64,000 bases of DNA, from NCBI GenBank assembly GCA_015056585.1, contig SVFZ01000022.1, forward strand, positions 31,789-95,788. The letters are read 5' to 3'. The DNA is from Butyrivibrio sp. GTDB taxonomy: Bacteria; Bacillota; Clostridia; Lachnospirales; Lachnospiraceae. Positions 12,835-22,713 of the stretch are shown here, in pieces (the first letter of the stretch is position 1; every line of letters starts with the position of its first letter). The translations under genes and the position numbers were made by a program. The notes below the pieces were generated by a model. That model saw only the letters and a program-made list of their open reading frames with translations. It did no database searches and was not told the origin of the DNA.

Positions 12835-15417
12835 ATGGCAGATAATAATAATATCAACAACGAAATGCCAGATGACGTTTTTGATAAGACAACCACGGAT
12901 AGGATTAAAGAGGTTGATCTTCAGAAGACCATGGAATCTGACTATATAGACTACGCCATGAGTGTCATTGCTTCACGTGCGCTTCCGGATGTTAGAGATG
13001 GCCTTAAGCCGGTTCAAAGAAGAATACTCTACTCAATGATAGAGCTGAACAACGGTCCTGATAAGCCACATCGTAAATGTGCCCGTATCGTCGGCGACAC
13101 AATGGGTAAATATCATCCACACGGTGACAGCTCAATCTATGGTTCATTGGTAAATATGGCTCAGCCCTGGTCTATGAGATATTGCCTTGTTGATGGACAT
13201 GGTAACTTTGGATCAGTAGATGGTGATGGCGCAGCTGCCATGAGATATACTGAGGCAAGACTTACCAAAATTTCAATGGAGATGATTGCCGATATCAACA
13301 AGGATACAGTAGACTTTGTTCCTAACTTTGATGAAACGGAAAAAGAGCCTTCTATCCTCCCAAGCAGATTTCCTAACCTTTTGGTTAACGGTACTACAGG
13401 TATTGCGGTAGGAATGGCAACTAATATTCCACCTCATAACCTTAGAGAAGTTATAAATGCAGTTGTAAAGATGATCGACAACAGAATTCTTGAGGACAGG
13501 GAAACTGAAATCGAAGAAATTCTCGAAATCATCAAGGCTCCTGATTTCCCAACAGGTGGTATAATCCTCGGAACAAGAGGAGCTGAAGAGGCCTACAGAA
13601 CAGGTCGAGGTAAGGTTGTAGTCAGAGCCGTAACAAATATCGAGCCAATGCAGAACGGCAAGAACAGAATTGTTGTTACGGAACTGCCCTATCTTGTTAA
13701 TAAAGCAAATATGATTTCAAAAATAGCTGAGCTTGTTAAACTCAAAAAGCTCGATGGAATCACTGCCCTTCGTGATGAATCAGACAGAGAAGGTATGCGT
13801 GTTGTAATCGAACTTAGAAATGATGTAAATCCTAACATCATGCTCAATAAGCTCTACAAGCATACTCAGATGCAGGATTCTTTCGGAATCATTATGCTTG
13901 CACTTGTTAATAATGAGCCTAAAGTTCTCAGCATTACTGAGATGCTTAAGTATTATATCAAGCATCAGGAAGAGGTTGTAACAAGAAGAACTAAGTACGA
14001 CCTCAATAAAGCAGAGGAAAGAAATCATATCTTAGAGGGTCTGCTTATTGCCCTTGATAACATTGATGAAGTTATCAAAATTATTAGAGGCAGTGAAACA
14101 GTCGCTCTTGCAAAAGAGCAATTGATGGCCCGCTTTGGTCTTACAGAGGTTCAGGCACAGGCCATTGTAGATATGAGGCTTCGTACTCTTACAGGTTTGG
14201 AAAGAGACAAGCTTGAACAGGAGCATGCAGAGCTCTTAAAGAGGATTGAGGAATTGAAGGCAATTCTCGCTGATGAGAAGGTTCTTCTTGGAGTAATAAA
14301 GACTGAAATTACTGAGATTTCAGCTAAATACGGTGATGACAGAAAGTCTCAGATCGGTCAGGACGATTCGGATATTGATACAGAGGATTTGATTCCTAAT
14401 GTAAATACGGTTATTGCGATGACAAATCTTGGCTATATCAAGAGAATGTCAATTGATAACTTCAAATCCCAGAACCGTGGTGGTAAAGGAATTAAGGGTA
14501 TTACAACAATTGACAATGACTTTGTTGAAGATATCCTTATGACTACAACTCATAATTACGTCATGTTCTTTACCAACACCGGACGTGTATACAGACTTAA
14601 AGCATATCAGATTCCGGAGGCTTCAAGAACATCAAGAGGAATGGCTATTGTTAATCTCCTTCAACTTGCTCCGGGAGAAAAGATATCAGCAATGATCCCG
14701 GTTAAGGGCTTTGAAGATGAAGAAAAGAGCCTGTTTATGGTAACCAAGAAAGGTACTGTAAAGAAGACTCCTATTACAGAGTTTTCAAATGTCAGAAAGA
14801 CCGGACTTGTAGCTATAGTTTTAAGAGATGATGATGAGCTTATCGAAGTAAAGACCGTCGCTAAAGACGCTGAGATATTCCTTGTTACCAAGAATGGTAT
14901 GTGTATTCACTTTGATGAAAGTGATGTCCGTTCAACGGGAAGATCCTCCATCGGTGTTCGCGGAATGATGCTGGATGACACTGACGAAATTGTTGGAATG
15001 CAGCTCAATACACAGGGCGACTCACTTCTTATTGTTTCTGAAAAAGGCTACGGAAAGCGTACTACTCTTGATGAATTCCACAGCCAGTTCAGAGGTGGTA
15101 AGGGAGTTAAATGCTATAAGATAACAGAAAAAACAGGAAATGTTATCGGAGTTAAAGCTGTTAATGATGACAATGAAATCATGATGATCACAAATGCCGG
15201 AGTCATTATTCAGCTTAGAATGGATGAGATAACTATTCACGGCAGAGTAACATCCGGTGTCAAGATGATCAATCTTGATAAAGGTGTAACAGTAGCACAG
15301 ATAGCGAAGGTTAGAGAAAAGATTTCTGACGGTGATCACGATATAGACAATATCGATGAGATTCCTGATGAGATTCAAGAAGATGACAGCAAAGAAGATG
15401 ACAACAGTGAGGAATAA
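12835..15417 (+). CDS. gyrA: DNA gyrase subunit A
   Basis: Breakage-reunion subunit of gyrase. 860 residues. The catalytic tyrosine is Tyr138 in [12 protein letters not shown]. The gyrase-specific GyrA box appears as QNRGGKG, followed by six-bladed C-terminal repeats and a strongly acidic tail (last ~30 residues). In the quinolone-determining segment, [17 protein letters not shown], the serine equivalent to E. coli Ser83 is Ser99, but the acidic residue equivalent to E. coli Asp87 is replaced by Gly103. The offset is confirmed by Tyr138 against Tyr122. Confidence 0.97.
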   Translation: MADNNNINNEMPDDVFDKTTTDRIKEVDLQKTMESDYIDYAMSVIASRALPDVRDGLKPVQRRILYSMIELNNGPDKPHRKCARIVGDTMGKYHPHGDSSIYGSLVNMAQPWSMRYCLVDGHGNFGSVDGDGAAAMRYTEARLTKISMEMIADINKDTVDFVPNFDETEKEPSILPSRFPNLLVNGTTGIAVGMATNIPPHNLREVINAVVKMIDNRILEDRETEIEEILEIIKAPDFPTGGIILGTRGAEEAYRTGRGKVVVRAVTNIEPMQNGKNRIVVTELPYLVNKANMISKIAELVKLKKLDGITALRDESDREGMRVVIELRNDVNPNIMLNKLYKHTQMQDSFGIIMLALVNNEPKVLSITEMLKYYIKHQEEVVTRRTKYDLNKAEERNHILEGLLIALDNIDEVIKIIRGSETVALAKEQLMARFGLTEVQAQAIVDMRLRTLTGLERDKLEQEHAELLKRIEELKAILADEKVLLGVIKTEITEISAKYGDDRKSQIGQDDSDIDTEDLIPNVNTVIAMTNLGYIKRMSIDNFKSQNRGGKGIKGITTIDNDFVEDILMTTTHNYVMFFTNTGRVYRLKAYQIPEASRTSRGMAIVNLLQLAPGEKISAMIPVKGFEDEEKSLFMVTKKGTVKKTPITEFSNVRKTGLVAIVLRDDDELIEVKTVAKDAEIFLVTKNGMCIHFDESDVRSTGRSSIGVRGMMLDDTDEIVGMQLNTQGDSLLIVSEKGYGKRTTLDEFHSQFRGGKGVKCYKITEKTGNVIGVKAVNDDNEIMMITNAGVIIQLRMDEITIHGRVTSGVKMINLDKGVTVAQIAKVREKISDGDHDIDNIDEIPDEIQEDDSKEDDNSEE

Positions 15418-15457
15418 TTTTCGGAACAGCTGAGATTATTCAGGGAATGAGGGGCCT

Positions 15458-16924
15458 ATGAACATCGGACTGCTTATATCTGAGCTAGAGGACAAAGAAG
15501 TAAAAAGAATCTGCGTAGGTGCAAGCCAGGCTGCAAGGGATAAAGAAGTAACTCTTGTCATTATGCCGGGCAAGTACCTTATTGCAGAGGATGAGGAAGA
15601 TAATCCATATGATTATCAGCATATGGCAGTATTTGACTATGCAAATACTGACGATTTTGATGCACTCATCATTGATATAGACAGGATTGGAAAAGGAGCT
15701 CCAATCCTTAAAAGAGATGCATTTCTGAATAAGTTCTCGGGAATTCCTGTATTGACTCTGACTAAACAGGAAGGCCTTGATGTAGAGGTTTTATCTGTAA
15801 ATGAAGTTGAAACTGATCATGATCAGTTTGAGCAGCTCGGATATGAGGCAGTTTGTGATGCAGTATTCTATGTTGCAAACAAGTCTCTCCCACAAAACGA
15901 ACCTGCAAAGAACTTTTCATTTGTAGATAAACCGGTATCAGAAGCATTATCTACTATCTCAAAAGTTGGTAATATGCTTCTTCACAGAAAGTACGCCAAG
16001 GAAAAGGTTTACGAGGTATTCGCAGACATTACAAAAAAATCCGGGCTTAATACCTGTGGAATATATCTTTATGACCAGAAAATCAGAAATACAGTTAAGT
16101 ATTGGTGGAAAAGACCTGAAAATATCTGTGTAAAAAGCGCTCTTGTAAATGGGAGTATTGAGGATACTAATGATGCCCACAAGGTAGTAAGAGCTTCAGA
16201 GATATTTTCCGGGCTCACAGATAAAGCGCCAGCAGTTCTTGTGGCAGGAGCAATCTTTGTCGGAGAGTATCAGCTGGGACTTCTGGTAACAGAATTTACG
16301 GCAAATTCTATCATTGATTATTACTTTGATACTTTGCTCAGTGTTGTTACCGGAGCATCAAGAGTTTCATATCTTGAAAAAGAGCTTAAGAAGACCAATG
16401 AAGAACTCTATGAAGTTCAGGAAGAGCTCGCAAGAGATGATTCGGTTCTTGATCATATCGGAGACCAGGATTATCTTACCGGAGGACTTAACCGAAGAGG
16501 CTTCTTTGCAAAAGCATATGACCTGTTGAAGGAAGAGTTTAAACCGGGCAACTATGCAATTGTTTCATATATCCACATGGAATCCTTAAAAACAATTAAC
16601 AGTATGTTTGGAAAGGAAGAAGGCGACCGAGCTGTTAAAAGAGTTGCCGGAATACTTAAGGAGGTATTCGAAGATAAAAGTATCTACGGCAGAATTCGTG
16701 GTGATGAATTCGCTGTCTTAGAGATTACAGAGGAACAGGGAAAGGCAGAAAGCCTTAGGGAAGAAATGTCTGTTCAGAATGCCAAACTCCTTACTGACAA
16801 CACAAGGTATATGAATCATCTGCAGTATTCCATTTGCGAATTTGGACATGATGAAAATCTATCCCTTAGAGAAATGTTGAAAGAGACAGACGAGAACCTG
16901 CAGAGGATCAAAGGCAACACGTAA
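15458..16924 (+). CDS. GGDEF-domain protein with sugar-binding-like N-terminal region, probably enzymatically degenerate
   Basis: 488 residues, no signal peptide or membrane segment. Residues 1-150 (MNIGLLISELEDKEVKRICVG, then LIIDIDRIGKGAPILKRDAF) resemble the periplasmic-binding-protein-like fold of LacI-type effector domains. About 165-300 looks GAF-like, then a short coiled coil (310-328). The C-terminal GGDEF domain keeps YLTGGLNRRGF but reads RGDEF (414-418). The usual DIDHFK metal-site motif is replaced by HMESLK, so cyclase activity is doubtful. It more likely senses a ligand and acts as a c-di-GMP or protein-binding partner (inference). It starts 40 bp after gyrA on the same strand. 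Confidence 0.7.
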   Translation: MNIGLLISELEDKEVKRICVGASQAARDKEVTLVIMPGKYLIAEDEEDNPYDYQHMAVFDYANTDDFDALIIDIDRIGKGAPILKRDAFLNKFSGIPVLTLTKQEGLDVEVLSVNEVETDHDQFEQLGYEAVCDAVFYVANKSLPQNEPAKNFSFVDKPVSEALSTISKVGNMLLHRKYAKEKVYEVFADITKKSGLNTCGIYLYDQKIRNTVKYWWKRPENICVKSALVNGSIEDTNDAHKVVRASEIFSGLTDKAPAVLVAGAIFVGEYQLGLLVTEFTANSIIDYYFDTLLSVVTGASRVSYLEKELKKTNEELYEVQEELARDDSVLDHIGDQDYLTGGLNRRGFFAKAYDLLKEEFKPGNYAIVSYIHMESLKTINSMFGKEEGDRAVKRVAGILKEVFEDKSIYGRIRGDEFAVLEITEEQGKAESLREEMSVQNAKLLTDNTRYMNHLQYSICEFGHDENLSLREMLKETDENLQRIKGNT

Positions 16925-16954
16925 GAATTATCCTTCTGAAATGGAAAGGTGAGT

Positions 16955-18025
16955 ATGACTGAATACGAAAATATGTCTGAAAGAACTAAACGGTTTTATT
17001 ATATTGATCTGTTAAAAGCATTAGCAATGTTTTTTGTACTTTCATATCATAGTACCTTTTATGATTTCGATATTATAAAAAATAGTTCAGTATTAACATA
17101 TTTGCGTTATTTTTGCAGTACCGTAGTGGCAACAAGTATACCGATGTTTTTCTTTTCAAATGGGTACCTGTTATTTAGTAAAGAGTTAGACCTCAAAAAG
17201 CACTATAAAAAAACCATTCGATTCATGATTTTAACATTTATTTGGTCAGTAATGACGCTGGCAATAATGATGCCGATTAAAGGTGAATGGTTAAGTCGCT
17301 CGGAGTTTCTTAGAGGAATACTGGATTTAAAACAAGACTGGAATAATCACTTATGGTTTATGTACGTTTTAGTCGCCATATATGTCATTTTTCCTCTATT
17401 AAAACTGGTTCATGATAAAAAACAAATTATATTTCATGTAATTGTTATCATATATGGTGCTTTTATTGCTTTACTTGTTTTACTTAATGCAATTGCCACA
17501 TTCACTCCTCATTTTAGATCTTTGAATCTGCCTAAATTTGCATTTGATGCAACATTTTCTGGGCTGTATTTTTGGATTGGCGGTTTTGTATATGATTATC
17601 GAAATAAGTTCGTATCAATTCCGCTCGCTATTAGAAATAAATATGCTGTTATATCACTAATTGTTTCAGAATGCCTATTAGGAATTTTTGGTGTGGCATA
17701 TTCAAAGGCAAATGGTGAAATGTGGGATGTTGTGTTCAATAGCTTTAATATAATTATGACACTCATAAGTGTTTTAGCTATTTTTGCGTTGGCTTTAAAT
17801 TATCAAAGGAATAATAAAATAATAAATTTAATATCCATAAATACACTTGGAATATATTTTATTCATATGCCAATAATAAGACTTGTTAAGCCATGGATAA
17901 TTAGTCATCCCTATCCGGAAACAATGTGGTTTACAGGATTATTTGCACTAGTTTTGATGTTTGTCTGCATTGGACTGGTGACAATTATAAAGAAAATTCC
18001 AGTAATTAAGAACCTGGTTATGTGA
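16955..18025 (+). CDS. Membrane acyltransferase family 3 protein
   Basis: 356 residues with about ten hydrophobic membrane segments. The N-terminal RFYYIDLLKALAMFFVLSYHS carries the conserved arginine-proximal start and catalytic-type histidine of acyltransferase 3 (OafA/YrhL-like) proteins, which acylate surface sugars or peptides. The start chosen is ATG 16955 after GGAAAGGTGAG. GTG 16949 is an alternative. The gene is visibly more AT-rich, with more TTA and ATA codons, than the gyr genes before it and the trp genes after it, which suggests acquisition by transfer. The acyl acceptor cannot be told from sequence. Confidence 0.8.
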   Translation: MTEYENMSERTKRFYYIDLLKALAMFFVLSYHSTFYDFDIIKNSSVLTYLRYFCSTVVATSIPMFFFSNGYLLFSKELDLKKHYKKTIRFMILTFIWSVMTLAIMMPIKGEWLSRSEFLRGILDLKQDWNNHLWFMYVLVAIYVIFPLLKLVHDKKQIIFHVIVIIYGAFIALLVLLNAIATFTPHFRSLNLPKFAFDATFSGLYFWIGGFVYDYRNKFVSIPLAIRNKYAVISLIVSECLLGIFGVAYSKANGEMWDVVFNSFNIIMTLISVLAIFALALNYQRNNKIINLISINTLGIYFIHMPIIRLVKPWIISHPYPETMWFTGLFALVLMFVCIGLVTIIKKIPVIKNLVM

Positions 18026-18030
18026 TATAA

Positions 18031-18052
18031 CTATTTGCACGTTAGCAAATAG
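18031..18052. terminator. Inverted repeat between convergent acyltransferase and trpA
   Basis: Perfect 8-bp arms, CTATTTGC and GCAAATAG, with a 6-nt loop, between the 3' ends of two convergent genes. Neither side has a good T-tract, so it is a weak bidirectional terminator at best. Confidence 0.5.
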
Positions 18053-18059
18053 GAGGCTG

Positions 18060-18827
18060 TTAAATTGCAGCTTTCATGCCATGCACATATTCTTCTATAT
18101 ACTTAGGAGCCTCTTTTCCATATTTCTCCAGAAGCTTAATAATTGCTGATCCAACTATTACCCCGTCTGCTTTAGATGAGAATTTTGTTGCCTGTTCTGG
18201 TGTTGAGATACCAAAACCTATAGCACAGGGTACATTGGTGTTCTCACGAATTACTTTTACGATTGAATCAAGATCTGTGGTGATATTACTTCTGGTACCG
18301 GTAACACCAAGACTGGAAACAACGTAGATGAAGCCTTTCGCTTCTTTTGCAATCATTGAAATGCGGTTTTCTGAAGTTGGTGCGATAAGGGAAACTAGGT
18401 CCAGATTATTTTTGACACAGATGTCATTAAATTCATCTTTTTCTTCAAAGGGAAGATCCGGAAGGATAAGCCCATCAATGCCAATTTCACGGCATTTTCC
18501 GATAAACGCTTCTGCCCCATAGGAATAAATAACGTTTGCGTATGTCATAAATACCATGGGAACAGTCACTTCTTTTCTAAGGTCAACGACAAAATCAAAT
18601 ATCTTATCAGTGGTGACGCCACCTTTTAACGCACGAAGATTTGCGCCTTGGATTACAGGTCCTTCAGCGGTTGGATCAGAAAAAGGAATACCAAGTTCTA
18701 TAAGGTCTGCTCCGCCGTTTACTGCTGCGATAACAGCTTCTTTTGTGGTCTCAAGATCAGGGTCACCACAGGTTATGAATGCGATAAATGCTTTTCCATT
18801 CTCAAAAGCCTTTTTAATATTACTCAT
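18060..18827 (-). CDS. trpA: Tryptophan synthase alpha chain
   Basis: Cleaves indole-3-glycerol phosphate to indole and glyceraldehyde 3-phosphate and channels indole to TrpB. 255 residues. Active-site block ELGIPFSDPTAEGPVIQ: Glu44 corresponds to catalytic Glu49 of the Salmonella enzyme, but the position of catalytic Asp60 is Glu55. The phosphate-binding GFGIS near residue 208 is intact. Last gene of trpDCFBA, 73 bp after trpB. Confidence 0.96.
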   Translation of the reverse strand: MSNIKKAFENGKAFIAFITCGDPDLETTKEAVIAAVNGGADLIELGIPFSDPTAEGPVIQGANLRALKGGVTTDKIFDFVVDLRKEVTVPMVFMTYANVIYSYGAEAFIGKCREIGIDGLILPDLPFEEKDEFNDICVKNNLDLVSLIAPTSENRISMIAKEAKGFIYVVSSLGVTGTRSNITTDLDSIVKVIRENTNVPCAIGFGISTPEQATKFSSKADGVIVGSAIIKLLEKYGKEAPKYIEEYVHGMKAAI

Positions 18828-18900
18828 GATAATCTCCTTGTATCATAAACTTAAGAAAATACAGTCAAAATGCTGTATAAAACTTCAAATTAACAAACAA

Positions 18901-20100
18901 TCACTCATCGTCGCTGATGGTTTTATCACCTCTGTATCTTGCAATTGCAGCGCAGTCTTTATCTCCTCTTCCGGAAATAGTTATAACGATGATCTTATCC
19001 TTATCAAGTGTAGGAGCTAGCTTCATTGCATAAGCAACAGCGTGTGATGACTCAATGGCAGGGATGATACCTTCAATTCTTGAAAGGTATTCAAAGGCAT
19101 TTACAGCTTCTTCGTCAGTAATAGCCACATATTCTGCTCTGCCGGAATCATGAAGATAAGCATGCTCCGGACCGATTCCAGGATAATCAAGACCTGCTGA
19201 AATAGAATAAACAGGAGCAATCTGACCATACTTGTCCTGACAGAAATAGGACTTCATACCGTGGAAAATTCCAAGTCTTCCTGTGTTGATGGTAGCAGCG
19301 GTTTCAAAGGTATCGATACCTCTTCCGGCAGCCTCGCAGCCGATAAGCTTAACGGATTTATCTTCAATGAAATTGTAGAAGCTTCCCATGGCATTAGATC
19401 CACCGCCTACGCAGGCGATTACGGCATCAGGCAATCTTCCCTCTTTTTCCATCAGCTGCTCTTTGATTTCCTTAGAGATAACTGACTGGAAGTCTCTTAC
19501 TATTGTTGGGAACGGATGAGGACCCATTACGGAACCAAGGCAGTAATGAGTATCATCAATCCTTGAGGTCCACTCTCTCATTGCTTCTGAAACAGCATCC
19601 TTTAAAGTAGCTGTTCCTGTGGTAACCGGAATAACAGTGGCACCGAGAAGCTTCATCTTGTAAACATTAAGTGCCTGGCGCTTAGTATCTTCCTCTCCCA
19701 TGTATACTACACACTCCATGCCCATGAGGGCTGCAGCAGTTGCAGTTGCGACACCATGCTGACCGGCGCCTGTCTCAGCGATAAGCCTGGTTTTTCCCAT
19801 CTTTTTTGCAAGAAGAGCCTGTCCAAGAACATTGTTGATCTTATGAGAGCCGGTATGGTTAAGATCTTCACGCTTAAGGTAAATCTTCGCGCCTCCAAGA
19901 TCCTTCGTCATTTTTTCAGCGTAATATAATCTTGAGGGTCTTCCGGCATATTCATTTAAAAGATTAGTAAGTTCGCGATTAAATTCCGGATCATCTTTAT
20001 AGTGGTTATATGCTTCCTCAAGCTGGATTACAGCGTTCATAAGAGTTTCGGGAATATACTGTCCACCATGTATTCCAAATCTTCCTTTTGCGTTTGTCAT
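18901..20100 (-). CDS. trpB: Tryptophan synthase beta chain
   Basis: PLP enzyme that condenses indole with serine to give tryptophan. 399 residues. The Schiff-base lysine is Lys87 in [18 protein letters not shown] is the phosphate-binding loop, and the C-terminal SGRGDKD is present. It is of the standard trpB1 type paired with trpA, not the longer trpB2 form. It lies between trpF (26 bp upstream) and trpA. Confidence 0.97.
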   Translation of the reverse strand: MTNAKGRFGIHGGQYIPETLMNAVIQLEEAYNHYKDDPEFNRELTNLLNEYAGRPSRLYYAEKMTKDLGGAKIYLKREDLNHTGSHKINNVLGQALLAKKMGKTRLIAETGAGQHGVATATAAALMGMECVVYMGEEDTKRQALNVYKMKLLGATVIPVTTGTATLKDAVSEAMREWTSRIDDTHYCLGSVMGPHPFPTIVRDFQSVISKEIKEQLMEKEGRLPDAVIACVGGGSNAMGSFYNFIEDKSVKLIGCEAAGRGIDTFETAATINTGRLGIFHGMKSYFCQDKYGQIAPVYSISAGLDYPGIGPEHAYLHDSGRAEYVAITDEEAVNAFEYLSRIEGIIPAIESSHAVAYAMKLAPTLDKDKIIVITISGRGDKDCAAIARYRGDKTISDDE

Positions 20101-20126
20101 AGTTTTTCTCCTAATTATTTTCTAAA

Positions 20127-20759
20127 TCAGTGCTCAGGCGCCTGAGCTGCAATCTGAGCATCTATTAGTCTTACGTTAGCCACAAAGTTACCCATTTTAG
20201 AAGCATCCTTATGACCGTCAGTTTCTATACCTGAACTAACATCCACGGCAAAAGGTCTTACTTCACTAATGGCATCTTTGACATTTTCCGGTAAAAGACC
20301 TCCTGCCAAAAAGTAGGGTCTTGTCAGTCCTTTTAACAGCTCCCGGTCAAAGCCTTTTCCACCTCCCATTCCTGAATCAACCAGAATGTGGTCGGCGGAG
20401 CTTTGATTTGCAATATCAATATCATCCTGACTATTAATAATAAATGCCTTTATTATGGGTTTGTCTGTCTGTTCTCTAAGCTGATGAATATATTTTTCAT
20501 TTTCACTGCCATGCAGCTGAGCTATGTCGATTATTTCTTCGTTCAACAGTTCAGTGACAAAATCAATGTCTGCATCTACGAATACCCCAACAGTTTTTAT
20601 GTCAGGAGAAAGCTCTTTTCTTAAAATCTTTGCAGTTTCCTTTCCTACATATCGCCTGCTCTTTTTCCAAAAAACAAAGCCTACATAGTCAGGTTTAAAA
20701 ACGTTTGCTGCGGCTACGTCAGAAGATCTGGACAATCCGCAAAGTTTAATTTTGGTCAT
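20127..20759 (-). CDS. trpF: Phosphoribosylanthranilate isomerase
   Basis: Amadori rearrangement of phosphoribosylanthranilate in tryptophan synthesis, a TIM barrel. 210 residues starting MTKIKLCGLSR, with the catalytic cysteine at position 7. LVDSGMGGGKGFD contains the catalytic aspartate region, and AGGLLPENV and DVSSGIET are the phosphate-binding ends of the barrel. Only 3 bp separate it from trpC. Confidence 0.95.
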   Translation of the reverse strand: MTKIKLCGLSRSSDVAAANVFKPDYVGFVFWKKSRRYVGKETAKILRKELSPDIKTVGVFVDADIDFVTELLNEEIIDIAQLHGSENEKYIHQLREQTDKPIIKAFIINSQDDIDIANQSSADHILVDSGMGGGKGFDRELLKGLTRPYFLAGGLLPENVKDAISEVRPFAVDVSSGIETDGHKDASKMGNFVANVRLIDAQIAAQAPEH

Positions 20760-20762
20760 AGA

Positions 20763-21548
20763 TTAAACCTTAATTCCTTTTAGCTCATCTAATTTTTCTT
20801 TCTTGTTCTGTGCTCTCATCAGGGTTTCACCGACAAGTACGGCATTTACCCCTATGTCTCTAAGCTTTTTGACATCTTTATGATCTTTTATTCCACTTTC
20901 AGAAACGTAGATGACATCTTCAGGAATAAGGCTCCTAAGCTTTTTGCTGTTGTCTGTATCCACTGAGAAATCTTTGAGATTGCGGTTATTAACACCAATT
21001 ATACGTGCTCCGCAATCCAAGGCCATCTGTACTTCATTTTCATCGTGAGCTTCAACCAGAGCCGAAAGACCATAGTTGTGGCAAATTGTAATATATTTTT
21101 TAAGCTCGTCTTTTGATAAAATGGAACATATTAAAAGAACTGCCGAAGCGCCTAAAATTACTGCTTCATAGATCATGTACTCATCAACGACAAAATCTTT
21201 TCTAAGACAGGGAACTGAAACAAGGGAGCTTATTTCAGAAAGATATGAATCTTTCCCAAGAAAGTATTTTGGCTCTGTGAGAACTGAAATAGCATTTGCA
21301 CCGGCTTTGTCATATTCCAGGGCAATGTCAGCATATGGGAAATCTTCTGCAATTATACCCTTAGATGGAGATGCTTTTTTACATTCACAGATAAAAGAAA
21401 TTCCTTCACCCTTAAGGGCTTTTTCAAAAGGAAAGTCTTTTTTTATGAATGAAGCTGCTTCAAATCTAATGGCTTCAACAGACTTTTCTTTCTTTTTTTC
21501 TTCTACTCTTATTCTTGCATATGCTGCTATTTCATCGAGGATTGTCAT
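20763..21548 (-). CDS. trpC: Indole-3-glycerol phosphate synthase
   Basis: Closes the indole ring to form indole-3-glycerol phosphate. 261 residues, a TIM barrel. Family motifs: FICECKKASPSKG (catalytic lysine region), SVLTEPKYFLG, LRKDFVVDEYMIYEA, GVNNRNLKDFSVD and VSESGIK. It is a stand-alone enzyme, not fused to TrpF. It follows trpD after 52 bp. Confidence 0.96.
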   Translation of the reverse strand: MTILDEIAAYARIRVEEKKKEKSVEAIRFEAASFIKKDFPFEKALKGEGISFICECKKASPSKGIIAEDFPYADIALEYDKAGANAISVLTEPKYFLGKDSYLSEISSLVSVPCLRKDFVVDEYMIYEAVILGASAVLLICSILSKDELKKYITICHNYGLSALVEAHDENEVQMALDCGARIIGVNNRNLKDFSVDTDNSKKLRSLIPEDVIYVSESGIKDHKDVKKLRDIGVNAVLVGETLMRAQNKKEKLDELKGIKV

Positions 21549-21600
21549 GATAGATTTCCTTTGTATTTGTCATTAAGCTTGTTTCAAATTTAATGGATCT

Positions 21601-22620
21601 TTATTTATTACTGAGCTCAATCAGTTTATCAAGTGTTTCAGTAGCTTTTCCGGAGCTTATGATTTCAGAGGCAAGCTTTATTCCGTCTTTAAGACTGTCT
21701 GCCTTTCCGCCGATATAGAGGGAAGCGCCGGCGTTTAAAAGAACAGCATCACGCTTTGGTCCTGTTTCTTTTCCTGAAAGGATATCTCTTGTAATCTGAG
21801 CATTTTCTTCAGGTGTTCCGCCTACAAGATCTTCTTTTTTACAGGTCTTAAAACCAAAGTCTTCAGGGCAGATCGTGTAAGACTTGTACCAGCCGTCTTT
21901 GATCTCGCAGATAGAAGTCGGAGAACTCATGGAAATTTCATCAAGTTTATCCTGACCGAATACTACCATTCCTCTTGTTACTCCGAGGTTTACAAGAACC
22001 TGAGCAAGAGGAACAACAAGATACTCATCATAAACACCCAGAAGCTGCATTGAAGGCTTTCCGGGATTTGTAAGTGGTCCGAGAATATTGAAAACTGTTC
22101 TGAATCCGAGTTCTTTTCTTATGGCACCAACATACTTCATGGATGTGTGGTATTTCTGAGCAAAGAAGAAGCACATCCCTGCCTCATTAAGAAGTTCAAC
22201 ACATTTTTCGGGACTCTGGTCTATATTTACACCAAGTGCCTCAAGACAGTCTGCTGTTCCGCATTTTGAAGAAGCTGCCCTGTTTCCGTGCTTGGCTACC
22301 TTCATTCCACCTGCTGCAGCTACTATAGCTGAGGTTGTTGAGATATTAAAACTGTGAGCATTATCGCCGCCTGTTCCGACAATTTCAAACACATCCATTC
22401 CGGTCTCAACTGCAGTGGCATGTTCTCTCATAGCAGCAGCACAACCGGCAATTTCCTCTGTTGTTTCAGCACGGGCGCTTTTTGTTGAAAGAGCTGACAA
22501 AAAAGCGGCGTTCTGTGTGGGAGTAGTCTCACCATTCATGATCTCATTCATGACTGTATAAGCTTCATCATAGGTAAGGTCTTCTTTGTTTACGATTTTT
22601 ACGATTGCGTCCTTGATCAT
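21601..22620 (-). CDS. trpD: Anthranilate phosphoribosyltransferase
   Basis: Transfers phosphoribose from PRPP to anthranilate. 339 residues, not fused to TrpG. Motifs: [20 protein letters not shown] (PRPP-binding), [21 protein letters not shown], and [18 protein letters not shown]. It is the first gene of the operon. The usual partners trpE and trpG, which make anthranilate, do not precede it: the T-box leader lies directly upstream. Confidence 0.96.
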   Translation of the reverse strand: MIKDAIVKIVNKEDLTYDEAYTVMNEIMNGETTPTQNAAFLSALSTKSARAETTEEIAGCAAAMREHATAVETGMDVFEIVGTGGDNAHSFNISTTSAIVAAAGGMKVAKHGNRAASSKCGTADCLEALGVNIDQSPEKCVELLNEAGMCFFFAQKYHTSMKYVGAIRKELGFRTVFNILGPLTNPGKPSMQLLGVYDEYLVVPLAQVLVNLGVTRGMVVFGQDKLDEISMSSPTSICEIKDGWYKSYTICPEDFGFKTCKKEDLVGGTPEENAQITRDILSGKETGPKRDAVLLNAGASLYIGGKADSLKDGIKLASEIISSGKATETLDKLIELSNK

Positions 22621-22663
22621 TTCTTTTTCCTCCGAAATCTGTTTAAATTTTTAGATACAAAAA

Positions 22664-22691
22664 GCGTTCCGATCTATCATTGTCGGAACGC
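22664..22691 (-). terminator. Second intrinsic hairpin between the T-box terminator and trpD
   Basis: Perfect 9-bp arms GCGTTCCGA (22664-22672) and TCGGAACGC (22683-22691), followed on the minus strand by TTTTTG. It stands alone, 44 bp before trpD and 34 bp beyond the T-box terminator. It has all the marks of a second rho-independent terminator, although trpD must be transcribed through it. Confidence 0.65.
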
Positions 22692-22713
22692 TTTCTTTTT
22701 GGATATCTTTTGG

